Part shown: positions 6,754 through 15,550 of the stretch, one piece after another
Numbering within the stretch: position 1 is the stretch's first letter
Layout: every line of letters starts with the position of its first letter
Source of the DNA: an uncultured Odoribacter sp.
GTDB taxonomy: Bacteria; Bacteroidota; Bacteroidia; Bacteroidales; Marinifilaceae
DNA length: 49,879 bases
Assembly: GCA_944321145.1 (NCBI GenBank)
Contig: CALUKF010000018.1
Location: 1-49,879, forward strand
Direction of reading: 5' to 3'
Position numbers and translations under genes: made by a program
The notes under the pieces: generated by a model
Told to the model about the DNA's origin: nothing
Seen by the model: the letters and a program-made list of their open reading frames with translations, nothing else
Databases searched by the model: none

Positions 6754-8343
6754 TCAATCTATTACTTTCCAGTCATCAATGGTGCCAGTCTTGGAGGAGA
6801 AGTTTACGCCCACTTTGTAGAGTCTGCGCGGGTCTGCCGCGTAGGGACGGGCGTAACCGGTATTCTCGATTTGCTTCAAAGCGGCGGCAGCCGTGCTGTC
6901 TAATTTGAACTCAAAGATGTAGACATAATTGTCCGTCTCGACGATGCAGTCCACCCGCCCCTGGCTTTGCTCCTTCTCCGTATACACCACGTAAAGGCTC
7001 ATCAGCCGCAGAATCAGGTAGAAGGTGTAATGGAAGTAACGCTCCCATTCCCGCTCGTCGTTCTTGCGCCGCATACTATAAGGGATGCTTGCCAAGAAGG
7101 CAGTGAGCAGTTTCTGGAAAGACTCCAGGTCGCCCGCTTTCAGAGTCTTGGAAAGCTGCAACGCCAAACTCCCGGCATCTTCCGATGATTTCAAATAGTC
7201 GGAGGCTATGACGGTCAAGAAGCCTGCCTTCACCTCGTTGTTCGGGAAATCCAGCAGGAAGGTATCATCTTCCCAATTGTAATCCTTGATGGTCAGGTAA
7301 CCACTCTGATAAATCATCGGCAGCGGCTTCTCCGCCGTCGCCTTGTAATCCACGAAGTCCCGGCGGAAATAGTAACGCCCCGTCATCTCGTCCAAGCCCT
7401 CCTGCGCATGGTTGAGCAAGCGCAACAGGTAAGTCGGAGTGCCCGAACGGAACCAATAGTCCTGCATCTCTTTATAGCGAAATACGTTCAACAGGCTGAA
7501 GGGGTTGTACACGTCCACCAACCGCGTACTGAAATGGTAACCGTCATAACGCTGTTTCAGCAATTGCATCATGCCGGGAATTGTCTGGTGATACCTTTGC
7601 GCCAATTCGGCTATCGGCTCGGCAAAATAAGACTCCAGTTCCTCCTGTGTGATACCACACAAGGTGTCGAAATCCGATACCATGCTGATGTCCGCAGGTT
7701 GGTTGAAACCGCTGAATACCGTGATTTGCGAAAACTTCGTCACGCCCGTCAGCAACACGAACTGCAAGTCGGCATCCGCTGCCTTAAACGTCGAGTAAAA
7801 ACTCCGAAGCACCTCCCGGTTCCGCTCCTCCAACAGGACGCGGTTGCCGTCCACGGTAACTTCCGCGCCGATATCCAGCACGTCCAGCAAAGGCTTGTCA
7901 TATTCGTCCACCAGCACCACGCAACGACGCCCTGTCCGTTCATGCGCTTGCCGGAGCACATACTCAAACCGGTCGCCCATAATTTTCCATGCCGGATGGC
8001 TGCCATACGTTTCTTCCCAAGTCGACAGATAACGTTCAATCCTGTCTTCCAAACTGCCCGGCTGTGTAAAATCCACACCGTTAAAGTCGATATGGAACAC
8101 GGGGTATTCTAACCAGTCTTTCTCTAAGCGGTCAATTTTCAAGCCTTTGAATAATTCCTTGTGCCCCAAGAAATAATGCTTCAAAGTGGAAACTAAAAGA
8201 CTTTTGCCGAAACGACGGGGACGACCTAAAAAGTATATCTTCCCCTCTGTCACAAGTTTATAAATCATATCGGTCTTGTCTACATAAACAAAACCGCCTT
8301 CAATAATCTGGTCAAAACTCTGGATGCCTATCGGATATTTCAT
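6754..8343 (-). CDS. AAA-ATPase-like protein with C-terminal PD-(D/E)XK nuclease-like domain
   Basis: A 529-residue protein of the PF09820 (AAA-ATPase_like) plus PF08011 (PDDEXK_9) architecture, present in many copies in Bacteroidales genomes and functionally uncharacterised. The Walker A region is GRPRRFGKSLL near residue 40 and the Walker B-like segment is CVVLVDEYDKPLLDV near residue 145. The C-terminal domain shows the nuclease-fold signature GRVDCIVETDNYVYIFEFKLD (Asp, then Glu-x-Lys) and an AxxQIxxxGYA block. The N-terminus MKYPIGIQSFDQIIEGGFVYVDKT is characteristic. ATG chosen at 8343; the codon before it is also ATG. It is monocistronic with its own consensus promoter (8373-8403). No transposase or restriction gene is adjacent to hint at a role. 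Confidence 0.9.
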   Translation of the reverse strand: MKYPIGIQSFDQIIEGGFVYVDKTDMIYKLVTEGKIYFLGRPRRFGKSLLVSTLKHYFLGHKELFKGLKIDRLEKDWLEYPVFHIDFNGVDFTQPGSLEDRIERYLSTWEETYGSHPAWKIMGDRFEYVLRQAHERTGRRCVVLVDEYDKPLLDVLDIGAEVTVDGNRVLLEERNREVLRSFYSTFKAADADLQFVLLTGVTKFSQITVFSGFNQPADISMVSDFDTLCGITQEELESYFAEPIAELAQRYHQTIPGMMQLLKQRYDGYHFSTRLVDVYNPFSLLNVFRYKEMQDYWFRSGTPTYLLRLLNHAQEGLDEMTGRYYFRRDFVDYKATAEKPLPMIYQSGYLTIKDYNWEDDTFLLDFPNNEVKAGFLTVIASDYLKSSEDAGSLALQLSKTLKAGDLESFQKLLTAFLASIPYSMRRKNDEREWERYFHYTFYLILRLMSLYVVYTEKEQSQGRVDCIVETDNYVYIFEFKLDSTAAAALKQIENTGYARPYAADPRRLYKVGVNFSSKTGTIDDWKVID

Positions 8344-8372
8344 CATGGCTACAATTTTTTTGCGTTACACTG

Positions 8373-8403
8373 CAAAGGTATATTAAATTTACCAGATTTA
8401 CAA
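8373..8403 (-). promoter_or_regulatory. Promoter of the AAA-ATPase-like gene
   Basis: On the minus strand TTG (8403-8401), 20 bases, then TACCTTTG (8380-8373), matching the Bacteroidota consensus. About 30 bases upstream of the start codon. Confidence 0.7.
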
Positions 8404-8468
8404 TGTGGCAAAAGTCCTTTTTCCGGAGGTTGCCCACGCCCTGAGGGCGGGCATGGGCGAAAAGGGAG

Positions 8469-8760
8469 TTATTTCCCGGCAAGGATTTGTTTTTCGAGGT
8501 CGCGGCGGAAGTTGTCGAAGAAACGTAGCTGGTTGTCGGTGCATACCAGGCGGTAGATGACGTTCGACAGGTTCCTGCCCTCCGGGACGATTTTGTCCGT
8601 GATGAAAAGCGCACGGACAAAGCGGATGAACTCCATCCGGTTGCCTGTAAAGCGGAAAGGGAAATCCGGGATGGGCTGCTCGGGGCGGAGCTCTGCCCGT
8701 GACGCAGATTTGCGTGTTCTTCAAGGCACGCAGGTATAAATTCATGGCGTTTTTCTCCAT
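8469..8760 (-). pseudogene. Frameshifted small gene (about 96 residues if restored), unrecognised
   Basis: Two overlapping minus-strand frames make one coherent protein if a single extra G in a GGG run (near 8697-8700) is removed. The first part starts at 8760 (MEKNAMNLYLRALKNTQICVT). The second continues as AELRPEQPIPDFPFRF, then EFIRFVRALFITDKIVPEG and FFDNFRRDLEKQIL, and ends at a stop at 8469-8471. The second part has a clear protein character (amphipathic helices, no low-complexity), unlike its shadow frames. I cannot name the family. A 100-residue DNA-modification or transposon-associated regulator is imaginable but unsupported. It lies downstream of the terminator of the long SusCD operon and is probably not expressed with it. 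Confidence 0.5.
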
Positions 8761-8780
8761 GGGATTTTGATAAAAGAATG

Positions 8781-8816
8781 AATAAAAACTGGAGTGCATT
8801 TCTATGAGCACCCCAG
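8781..8816 (-). terminator. Rho-independent terminator at the end of the SusCD/thioredoxin operon
   Basis: A 9-bp stem with one G-T pair (8789-8797 with 8808-8816), a 10-base loop and a minus-strand TTTTTATT tract lie directly after the last TlpA gene (stop at 8831). It marks the end of the operon that starts at 24714. Confidence 0.8.
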
Positions 8817-8830
8817 CGAAAAAAAAACAG

Positions 8831-9337
8831 TTATTTGTTGCAGATTTCGGCGATTTTAGCGCGGAGTTCTTCGCCACGAAGATTGATGGCGATGACCGTG
8901 CCTTCGCCATCTATAAGATAAATGGCAGGAATGGCGTTAAAGCCATAGAGTTTGAGAAGCGGGGTTTTCCAACCTTGAAGGTCGGAGACATGTGTCCAAG
9001 GGGTAGCATCCTCTTGGATTGCCTTTTTCCAAGATTCCGCTTTGTTGTCCAAGGATACACCTAATACGTCGAAACCTTTGCCGTGGTATTCCTCGTAGAT
9101 GGCTTTTACATTTTTCCCTTCAGCGCGGCAGGGGGCGCACCAAGAAGCCCAGAAATCAATGAGCACCAATTTCTTTCCCTTTATGAACTCATAGAGGGAA
9201 ACGGCTTTCCCTTCCGGAGTGTTCAAAGTAAAGTCCGGAGCTTTGTTGCCAACTGCCAATCCGTTTGGATTGTTTTGTGCGGACAAAGATAGTGCCGCAG
9301 CTAATACGCAAATCAATAATCCAATCTTTTTTGTCAT
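8831..9337 (-). CDS. TlpA-type thioredoxin-fold oxidoreductase, secreted
   Basis: A 168-residue protein made of a signal peptide (residues 1-20, ending LSLSA-Q) and one TlpA/AhpC-TSA-like thioredoxin domain. The active site WCAPC (Cys67, Cys70) and the cis-proline block AIPAIYLID are intact, and the domain opens with APDFTLNTPEGKAVSLYEF. Such proteins reduce or isomerise disulfides, or reduce heme- or metal-binding thiols, in the periplasm. It is the last gene of the long operon, 34 bases after the Cys-less paralogue. Unlike the two upstream paralogues it lacks a lipobox and the N-terminal DUF4369-like domain, so it should be soluble in the periplasm. Confidence 0.93.
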   Translation of the reverse strand: MTKKIGLLICVLAAALSLSAQNNPNGLAVGNKAPDFTLNTPEGKAVSLYEFIKGKKLVLIDFWASWCAPCRAEGKNVKAIYEEYHGKGFDVLGVSLDNKAESWKKAIQEDATPWTHVSDLQGWKTPLLKLYGFNAIPAIYLIDGEGTVIAINLRGEELRAKIAEICNK

Positions 9338-9371
9338 GACTCATTGTTTTTAGTTGTTGTTATTCTTTTCA

Positions 9372-10436
9372 TTATTTCAAATGTTGGGCAATTTCGCGCT
9401 CTAAATTATTTTCTCGAAGATTTCTTGCCACTATTTTTCCTTCTCCGTCTACTAAGTAAAGTGTGGGAATGCCTGAAAAATGATATAATTCTTTTACTAT
9501 TGAATCCCAGTGTTTCAAATCGGAGACATGCGTCCAAGACAAATTGTTGTCCCGAATGGCTTTTTTCCATGCCTCCTTGTCGTTATCCAAGGACACCGCC
9601 AAAATGTCAAGCCCTTTGTTATGATACTTGTCATATATTTCCTTGACTAAATCCCAATAAGGGTCGTGCCAAGAAGCCCAAAAATTGATGAGCACCAACT
9701 TCTTCCCTTTTACAAACTCATGCAAAGAAACCGGATTTCCTTCTGGAGTATTTAACGTAAAGTCGGGAGCAATGGCTCCGATTGCCACTGTCGCATATTG
9801 ATCATAAATCTGTTTCAACTCCATTGCAGGTTTCCAAGTCGTGAGATTGAGAGGCAGATTTTCCAAACAATCTTTAGCTGCCGGAATCAATCGGTCGTAA
9901 TAGGTCATGTAGACTCCATATTTGCACAAAGCATACACGGATGCCCGATCATGACCCTGGGCTACCGTCACCAAACGGTCAATGAGGATGGAATCCATGA
10001 CTGCTATCCAAGCTTCCGTCCGTTCATGTTCACCCAAAAATACATCGTTGACTTCCCAAACGGCAGTATTGGTAGGATTTCCTGTGACTTCACCTTTGAT
10101 GAAGTTCGTATTGTAGGTTGTGTAAATCGCATCGGATAACTTCATATAGGTATCACAATAATCCAGATAGAGCAAAGTGGATTCCCGCCTTTGTTCCTTC
10201 TTATTGAAACGGGAAACAACGGCTTCTCCCGGTTCTTTCAAGTTGCTTAAGTCAAATTTGAACTTTCCGTTTTTAATGGTGCAAGAATCTTTAAAATCCC
10301 TTCCTGCTTCCAAGTAAATTTTCTCCCCTTCCCATGCGGGAGTGCATTCGCCTGCTACGGTCATCCGAGGTTCCTTTGTTGAACATGCCATAAGGCATAC
10401 GCTTAAACTTAAAGTCAATAATTCTTTTATTTTCAT
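9372..10436 (-). CDS. DUF4369/TlpA-like lipoprotein with lost active-site cysteines
   Basis: A 354-residue lipoprotein (lipobox LMAC, Cys18) with a DUF4369-like N-terminal domain (about 20-210) and a C-terminal TlpA thioredoxin fold (about 222-354). The fold is well preserved: APDFTLNTPEGNPVSLHEF, KKLVLINFWASW, VSLDNDKEAWKKAI and the cis-proline in GIPTLYLVD (Pro324). The CXXC motif, however, reads W-H-D-P-Y (His257 to Tyr260), so both catalytic cysteines are replaced and it cannot do thiol-disulfide exchange by the usual route. Its upstream neighbour (10511-11563) is the intact paralogue. The rest of the gene shows no decay, so the change looks tolerated or selected. A binding, scaffold or chaperone-like role is inference. 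Confidence 0.9.
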   Translation of the reverse strand: MKIKELLTLSLSVCLMACSTKEPRMTVAGECTPAWEGEKIYLEAGRDFKDSCTIKNGKFKFDLSNLKEPGEAVVSRFNKKEQRRESTLLYLDYCDTYMKLSDAIYTTYNTNFIKGEVTGNPTNTAVWEVNDVFLGEHERTEAWIAVMDSILIDRLVTVAQGHDRASVYALCKYGVYMTYYDRLIPAAKDCLENLPLNLTTWKPAMELKQIYDQYATVAIGAIAPDFTLNTPEGNPVSLHEFVKGKKLVLINFWASWHDPYWDLVKEIYDKYHNKGLDILAVSLDNDKEAWKKAIRDNNLSWTHVSDLKHWDSIVKELYHFSGIPTLYLVDGEGKIVARNLRENNLEREIAQHLK

Positions 10437-10510
10437 ATTCGCTGTTGTTTGATGATGTTTTTTAAGCCCGCCCGATTCCGGGTGAACCGAGCGGGCACCC
10501 TGAAGAAAAC

Positions 10511-11563
10511 TTATTTACATATTTCGGCGACTTTATCTCGTAAAGCATCGCCTCTCAGATTTTTAGCTACAATTCGCGCATCTCCGTCCACAAGATAAAG
10601 GGTAGGGATACCACCGAAGCGGTATAATTTTGTCATGGGAGAATCCCAACCTTGAAGGTCGGAGACTTGACCCCAGGGAATGCGATCTTCTTTGATGGCT
10701 TTTTTCCAATTTTCCAAGTTGTCATCAATGGAAACGCCCAAGACATCAAAACCCTTGTCGTGGTAGGCGTCGTAAAGGGCTTGCACGTTTTTGGCTTCCA
10801 TCCGGCAGGGGCTGCACCAAGATGCCCAAAAGTCAATCAGTACAAGTTTTTTGCCTTTTACATATTCGTGCATGGAAACGGGTTTGCCTTCCGGCGTGTT
10901 TAACGTGAAATCCGGAGCGACGTACCCGATGGCGAGGGCAGAATATTCCTGGTATGCCTGTTGCAATTCTTGCGTTACCTTCCATTGTTTCATGTTATCA
11001 GGAAGACTATCCAGACATGATTTTACCATGGGCACCAAATGCTCGTCATCCATCATATAAATCGCATATTTACGCAAAATGTAAACAGAAGAACGATCGT
11101 GGCGTTCGGCTGCTTCTTTCAACTTCCTGCTTATAATCGTTCCATTCTCCTCCATGTTGTTTTCCAAAAACAGGTTGTTCACTTCAAGGACTGCCGCATT
11201 GGTAGGATTGCCGCTGAACTCGCATTTGATGTAGTAGCCTCCAAAAGCGGGATAGGCTTCGTCTGCCAGTTTCAGGTGCGTATTGCAATAATCCAAATAG
11301 AAGAGGACATATTCCGACCGCTGCTCTTTTTCATTAAAGCGGACAATGTATGATTCTTCCGGTTGTGCCAATTGGCTTAAGTCGAAAGCGAATTTCCCAT
11401 TCTTTACAACGCAGGAGTCCACATAATCTTCTGAATGGAAATAAATCTTTTCGCCATTCCAAGCCGTGGGGCATTCACCGCTGACACTCATTTTCGGCTC
11501 CTGCGTGCTGCAAGCGGCAAAGCCCAAGATTGCGATTAAAATCCATAATCCTAATGTTTTCAT
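10511..11563 (-). CDS. DUF4369/TlpA-like disulfide oxidoreductase lipoprotein
   Basis: A 350-residue lipoprotein (lipobox GFAAC, Cys18) with an N-terminal DUF4369-like beta domain (about 25-125), a helical linker (about 130-210) and a TlpA thioredoxin domain with active site WCSPC (Cys250, Cys253). The domain opens with APDFTLNTPEGKPVSMHEY and carries the cis-proline in GIPTLYLVD. Membrane-anchored TlpA proteins keep exported thiols reduced. Eleven bases after the second propeller/DsbD-alpha gene, so co-transcribed. Together with 9372-10436 it is a tandem duplication: same signal peptide layout, shared EKIY, FNEKEQR/FNKKEQR and GNPTN blocks, but different cysteine status. Confidence 0.93.
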   Translation of the reverse strand: MKTLGLWILIAILGFAACSTQEPKMSVSGECPTAWNGEKIYFHSEDYVDSCVVKNGKFAFDLSQLAQPEESYIVRFNEKEQRSEYVLFYLDYCNTHLKLADEAYPAFGGYYIKCEFSGNPTNAAVLEVNNLFLENNMEENGTIISRKLKEAAERHDRSSVYILRKYAIYMMDDEHLVPMVKSCLDSLPDNMKQWKVTQELQQAYQEYSALAIGYVAPDFTLNTPEGKPVSMHEYVKGKKLVLIDFWASWCSPCRMEAKNVQALYDAYHDKGFDVLGVSIDDNLENWKKAIKEDRIPWGQVSDLQGWDSPMTKLYRFGGIPTLYLVDGDARIVAKNLRGDALRDKVAEICK

Positions 11564-11574
11564 ATTACTTTTCT

Positions 11575-13533
11575 CTAAAAAATAACTTCTACGGTATGTT
11601 CACCTTCCACCGGCGGCAGGCAGGTTTGCGAGCTGCAGGTTTGATATATGACTTTCACTTTGATTTTCACTTTCTCAAAAGTGGTGCCTTCCACTTTTTT
11701 GAAATTCTGCTTGAAACTGAAAGTTTCCGAGCCATCTTCCGCTTTTTCGCCAACGTACACTTCACGCACGCCTTTTTCTGTTTCCGGTTCCTGCAAACCG
11801 CCAACCTTTTCCACGATGTCTTCCGGATATTCAAAAGTTATCTCTACGGGTATCTGTTCGCTATTTACTTTCGCGTGATTGTACACATGGAAGTCTGCCA
11901 AGGTCTTGAATTTTACTTCTATGGTAAATTCTTCCAAACCTTTCCACGAACTTAGCGGAGCAAGCACGACATAATCCACCGGGCGATATTCAGACACTTC
12001 CGGCTCCCGGCTTTTCTTGTTGTCCCTGAATGCAGCTTCTTGCTCTTCCTTGCTCAGGTCGCTATAAGTCAGCATCATTTTTCCCATATCGTATTCAAAT
12101 TCGCGAGGGGCAGCTTTCTCAGTTTTAGCCACAGCTTTTTCAGGATTCGGCTTGCCGTAAAATACAAAGGGATATCCCCGGTGCCGCAGGGTGTAACGCT
12201 TGTTTTCGAGGACTTTGTCACCCAATGCCACACGTACAGAATCGTAGTTGTAGTGATAGTACCTTAAAACAACCCCCGGATCTTTTCCCGGGAACAACAG
12301 GCGTGCTTTGTCCAGCCAAGTCCAATTGGCTTCGTTATAGGCTTCATAGCCTCCTTCGGCTGCACGTTCCGCCGGATTGATTGTGGCAATGGAAAGTCCC
12401 ATCAGAATATCCTCCACGCCATCATTGTTGTAGTCGTCAATCATCAGCATGGGAGCGCATCCCGGCAGGGATTTTGAACCGTCCGCCACGGTAAAAAGAG
12501 GCACAGCGTGCTCGAAACGGATGCCATCGTCCGTATTGACCCCTCGAAAGAAATAGAAAGCATCGCTGCCCGGCTGGGCATATCCGTCATGAACAATGAT
12601 ATCCAACACGCCGTCATGATCCCAATCGTAAGGGAAAAGATAGGTATGGAAATCCCCGCCGCATACATCAGTAGGCATAAAATTCTCTCCGGTTTTAACG
12701 ACCACAGAAGGGTCGCGCCGGATGTGCAGAATGGAGCCGTCTACATGGAAAAGGTATTGCCGCAACCCCAATACGGGATGTTCTTTCGTCCCTTCATTCA
12801 GGGCAACACGGAAGCCACCGCTGCCGCCTACGAACAAATCCAACAAGCCATCGCCGTTGAAGTCGGCAAAGCGGGCTGTAGTGAAGTTCCAATATTGGTT
12901 GTTCAGCGGCGACCAGTTCATCACGCCGGGAGTGCCTCCTGCTATCATGTCATAATACTTCTGCTCGATGAACTGCTTGGGCAGGAAGCCTTTTTCGCTG
13001 CCCCGCCACCAAGAAATTTGCCCCGGGTTGTATTGCCCGGAAATGATGTCATCGTAACCGTCACCGTCAAGGTCTACGACTTGGGGGTGCGTGCCGATGC
13101 AACACCATTGGTAACAAGTCAGGGTATCGCCATTTACATCCGTCGCGTAAAACCACTCCCCTGTGTATTCCGGCTTTTCCGGGGTGCCCACATTCAAGTA
13201 TACTTTGATGTTCGAGGATGCTTGTCCGGTCTCAAATTCTCCAAGCAGCAGGTCTTTTTTCCCGTCCTTGTTCCAATCGTAGAGGGCAGGGTAAATCAAA
13301 CCATGCTTTTCTGTGCGGATTTCAAATTTCGTGCCGTCGATTCGCTCCGGCTGGCTGAGCAGATTCGCTCCGGGAATATCCGTAAAAACCAATTCTTTGA
13401 ATTTGGGGAAATTGGAGGTGCGGACACCGTTCATGCTGTGGTCTGCATCGGGGGTATATTCTTGGGCTGACAGGCAAAATTCCCCGCCCAAAATCATCAT
13501 CAGAAACAATCCTCTCAATGTATTCTTTTTCAT
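11575..13533 (-). CDS. FG-GAP/VCBS beta-propeller protein with C-terminal DsbD-alpha-like domain (copy 2)
   Basis: A 652-residue exported protein (signal peptide ending CLSA-Q). Residues about 75-380 hold FG-GAP/VCBS repeats with calcium-type loops: DWNKDGKKD, DLDGDGYDD, DFNGDGLLD, DWDHDGVLD and DYNNDGVED. These normally form a surface beta-propeller for ligand or partner binding. Residues about 525-652 resemble the N-terminal (alpha) domain of the thiol:disulfide interchange protein DsbD, with IPVEITFEYPEDI and YQTCSSQTCLPP carrying Cys633 and Cys638 in a C-x4-C pair. A further conserved cysteine cluster, CYQWCC (140-145), sits in the propeller. DsbD-alpha domains pass electrons to periplasmic thiol proteins, and TlpA proteins follow directly downstream. 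Nothing here supplies the DsbD membrane domain. Confidence 0.87.
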   Translation of the reverse strand: MKKNTLRGLFLMMILGGEFCLSAQEYTPDADHSMNGVRTSNFPKFKELVFTDIPGANLLSQPERIDGTKFEIRTEKHGLIYPALYDWNKDGKKDLLLGEFETGQASSNIKVYLNVGTPEKPEYTGEWFYATDVNGDTLTCYQWCCIGTHPQVVDLDGDGYDDIISGQYNPGQISWWRGSEKGFLPKQFIEQKYYDMIAGGTPGVMNWSPLNNQYWNFTTARFADFNGDGLLDLFVGGSGGFRVALNEGTKEHPVLGLRQYLFHVDGSILHIRRDPSVVVKTGENFMPTDVCGGDFHTYLFPYDWDHDGVLDIIVHDGYAQPGSDAFYFFRGVNTDDGIRFEHAVPLFTVADGSKSLPGCAPMLMIDDYNNDGVEDILMGLSIATINPAERAAEGGYEAYNEANWTWLDKARLLFPGKDPGVVLRYYHYNYDSVRVALGDKVLENKRYTLRHRGYPFVFYGKPNPEKAVAKTEKAAPREFEYDMGKMMLTYSDLSKEEQEAAFRDNKKSREPEVSEYRPVDYVVLAPLSSWKGLEEFTIEVKFKTLADFHVYNHAKVNSEQIPVEITFEYPEDIVEKVGGLQEPETEKGVREVYVGEKAEDGSETFSFKQNFKKVEGTTFEKVKIKVKVIYQTCSSQTCLPPVEGEHTVEVIF

Positions 13534-13551
13534 GATGAGAATGTTTTTGTT

Positions 13552-15546
13552 TTAAAAAATTACCTTAAACGTCTGTTCTTTTTCTACCGGCGGCAAACAG
13601 GTTTGCGAGCTGCATGTCTGATAGATTACCTTCACTGTAATCGGGGCTTTCTCAAAGGTAGTGCCTTCTTTTACCTTGAATACCTGTTTAAAACTGAAGG
13701 TTTCCGAACCATCCTCGGCTTTTTCGCCAGTGTAAACCTCACGGATGCCGGCGATGGTCTTCGGTTCTTGCAAGTCACCTACTTTTTCCAGGATATCTTC
13801 GGGATACTCAAAGGTGATTTCTACGGGTACTTGATCGCTGTTTACTTTGGCATGGTTGTAGATGTGGTAATCTGCCAAAGTTTTGAATTTTACTTCCACC
13901 GTAAACTCCTTGGTTTGCCCATACAAGTAAGGAGGAAGGAGCACCACGTAGTCCACGGGCTGATACATGGATACTTCCGGTTCAATCTGTGTTTCTTTGT
14001 AAATGTCCATTCCTTTTTCTCTTTTCAAATCCTGATAGGTGAATGTCATGCGGGTGCTATCAAATTTAAATTCCTTGGGAGTAGCTTTTTCGGTTTTGGC
14101 TACGGCCTGCTCCGGATTCTTTTTGCCGTATAATACAAATGGATATCCCCGATGCCGCATCGTCATGTAACGCATGTCGCCCATTTCTCCAATAAAATAA
14201 GATTTTAGGAAATCTTGTTCCTGCATCCGGGCTTCAATTTTTTCCCAACTGTAATCATATCCTTGAAGTGCCAAGCCTGCGTCTTTTCCCGGAAATTGCA
14301 AGCCCAAATTGCGAAGCCACCCCCAATTGATTTTATTGGCAGCTTCGTAACCGCATTCGCATTTTTTAGGATCGGCGTTAACCGTGGCGATGGACAAGCC
14401 CAGCAGAAGGTCTTCAACACCGTCATTGTTGTAGTCATCCACCATTATCATCGGAGCACAACCCGGCAAGGCTTTTGATCCGTCCGCTACGGTAAACAGA
14501 GGGACAGCCTCTTCAAAGCGAATGCCGTCGTCCGTGTTTACTCCCCGGAAAAAGTAAATGCCATCACCACCAGCTTCTGTGTAGCCATCATGGATGAACA
14601 AGTCCAACACACCGTCATGATCCCAATCATAGGGGAAAATATAGCTGTGCCCGTCACTGCCGCAGATTCTTTCCGGAATGACATCTTCTCCAGTCTTGAC
14701 AACTTCACGCGGGTCACGCTGAACGTGCAGAATGGTTCCGTCCACATGGAAAAGAAATTCCCGCAAACCCAAGACCGGATGCTCTTTTGTCCCTTTATTC
14801 AATGCCACTCGGAAACCACCGCTGCCTGCCACGAACAAATCCAGAAGACCATCGCCGTTGAAATCGGCAAAACGGGCAGTCGTGAAATTCCAATAAGTAT
14901 TGGAGTAAGGCGACCAAGACATGGTGCCGCCCTCTTTGCAGTGCTCATAGCCTTCTTGCTCTATGAACTGCCTGGGCAAGAAGCCTTTTTCGCTGCCACG
15001 CCACCAAGAAATCTGCCCGGGATTGTATTGCCCGGAGATGATGTCCTCATACCCATCGCCGTCCAAGTCGACGATTTGCGGGTGCGTGCCGATGCAGCAC
15101 CATTGGTAGCAGGAGAGGGTATCGCCGTTTACATCCGTAGCGTAGAACCATTCACCGGTATACTTTGGTTTTTCTTTCGTCCCTTTGTTTAGGTACACTT
15201 TGATGCGCGATTCGGTTTGCCCCGTGTAGAACTCGCCAAGCAGCAGGTCTTTTTTCCCGTCTTTGTCCCAATCGTAGAGGGCGGGGTAAATCAGCCCATG
15301 CTTTTCCGTGCGGATTTCAAATTTCGTCCCGTCGATGCGCACCGGTTGGCTGAGCAAGTTGCCGCCGGGAATATCGGCGAATTGCAATTCCTTGAACTCA
15401 GGAAAATTCGTTGTGCGTTCCCCATTCATGCTGTGGTCGATGGCTCCGTCGTCCACTTCTTGAGCAAACAAGTTTATGTTGAAAAACAAGGAGATGGCAG
15501 CCAATGCTGCCATTCCTTTGATTTGGATTAAAATATTTCTTTTCAT
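13552..15546 (-). CDS. FG-GAP/VCBS beta-propeller protein with C-terminal DsbD-alpha-like domain (copy 1)
   Basis: A 664-residue paralogue of the next gene, sharing long near-identical blocks such as GLIYPALYDW, DGKKDLLLGEF and WWRGSEKGFLP. Signal peptide ending NLFA-Q. The propeller shows the same five D-x-D/N-x-D-G loops and the CYQWCC cluster. The C-terminal DsbD-alpha-like domain has Cys645 and Cys650 in TCSSQTCLPP. The copies differ mostly in the linker between the two domains (about residues 390-520). It starts four bases after the PKD-like lipoprotein stop and ends 18 bases before copy 2, so the pair is co-transcribed. Being exported in a SusCD operon, it is probably periplasmic or surface-exposed. 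The exact function is not known to me. Confidence 0.87.
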   Translation of the reverse strand: MKRNILIQIKGMAALAAISLFFNINLFAQEVDDGAIDHSMNGERTTNFPEFKELQFADIPGGNLLSQPVRIDGTKFEIRTEKHGLIYPALYDWDKDGKKDLLLGEFYTGQTESRIKVYLNKGTKEKPKYTGEWFYATDVNGDTLSCYQWCCIGTHPQIVDLDGDGYEDIISGQYNPGQISWWRGSEKGFLPRQFIEQEGYEHCKEGGTMSWSPYSNTYWNFTTARFADFNGDGLLDLFVAGSGGFRVALNKGTKEHPVLGLREFLFHVDGTILHVQRDPREVVKTGEDVIPERICGSDGHSYIFPYDWDHDGVLDLFIHDGYTEAGGDGIYFFRGVNTDDGIRFEEAVPLFTVADGSKALPGCAPMIMVDDYNNDGVEDLLLGLSIATVNADPKKCECGYEAANKINWGWLRNLGLQFPGKDAGLALQGYDYSWEKIEARMQEQDFLKSYFIGEMGDMRYMTMRHRGYPFVLYGKKNPEQAVAKTEKATPKEFKFDSTRMTFTYQDLKREKGMDIYKETQIEPEVSMYQPVDYVVLLPPYLYGQTKEFTVEVKFKTLADYHIYNHAKVNSDQVPVEITFEYPEDILEKVGDLQEPKTIAGIREVYTGEKAEDGSETFSFKQVFKVKEGTTFEKAPITVKVIYQTCSSQTCLPPVEKEQTFKVIF

Positions 15547-15550
15547 TGCA

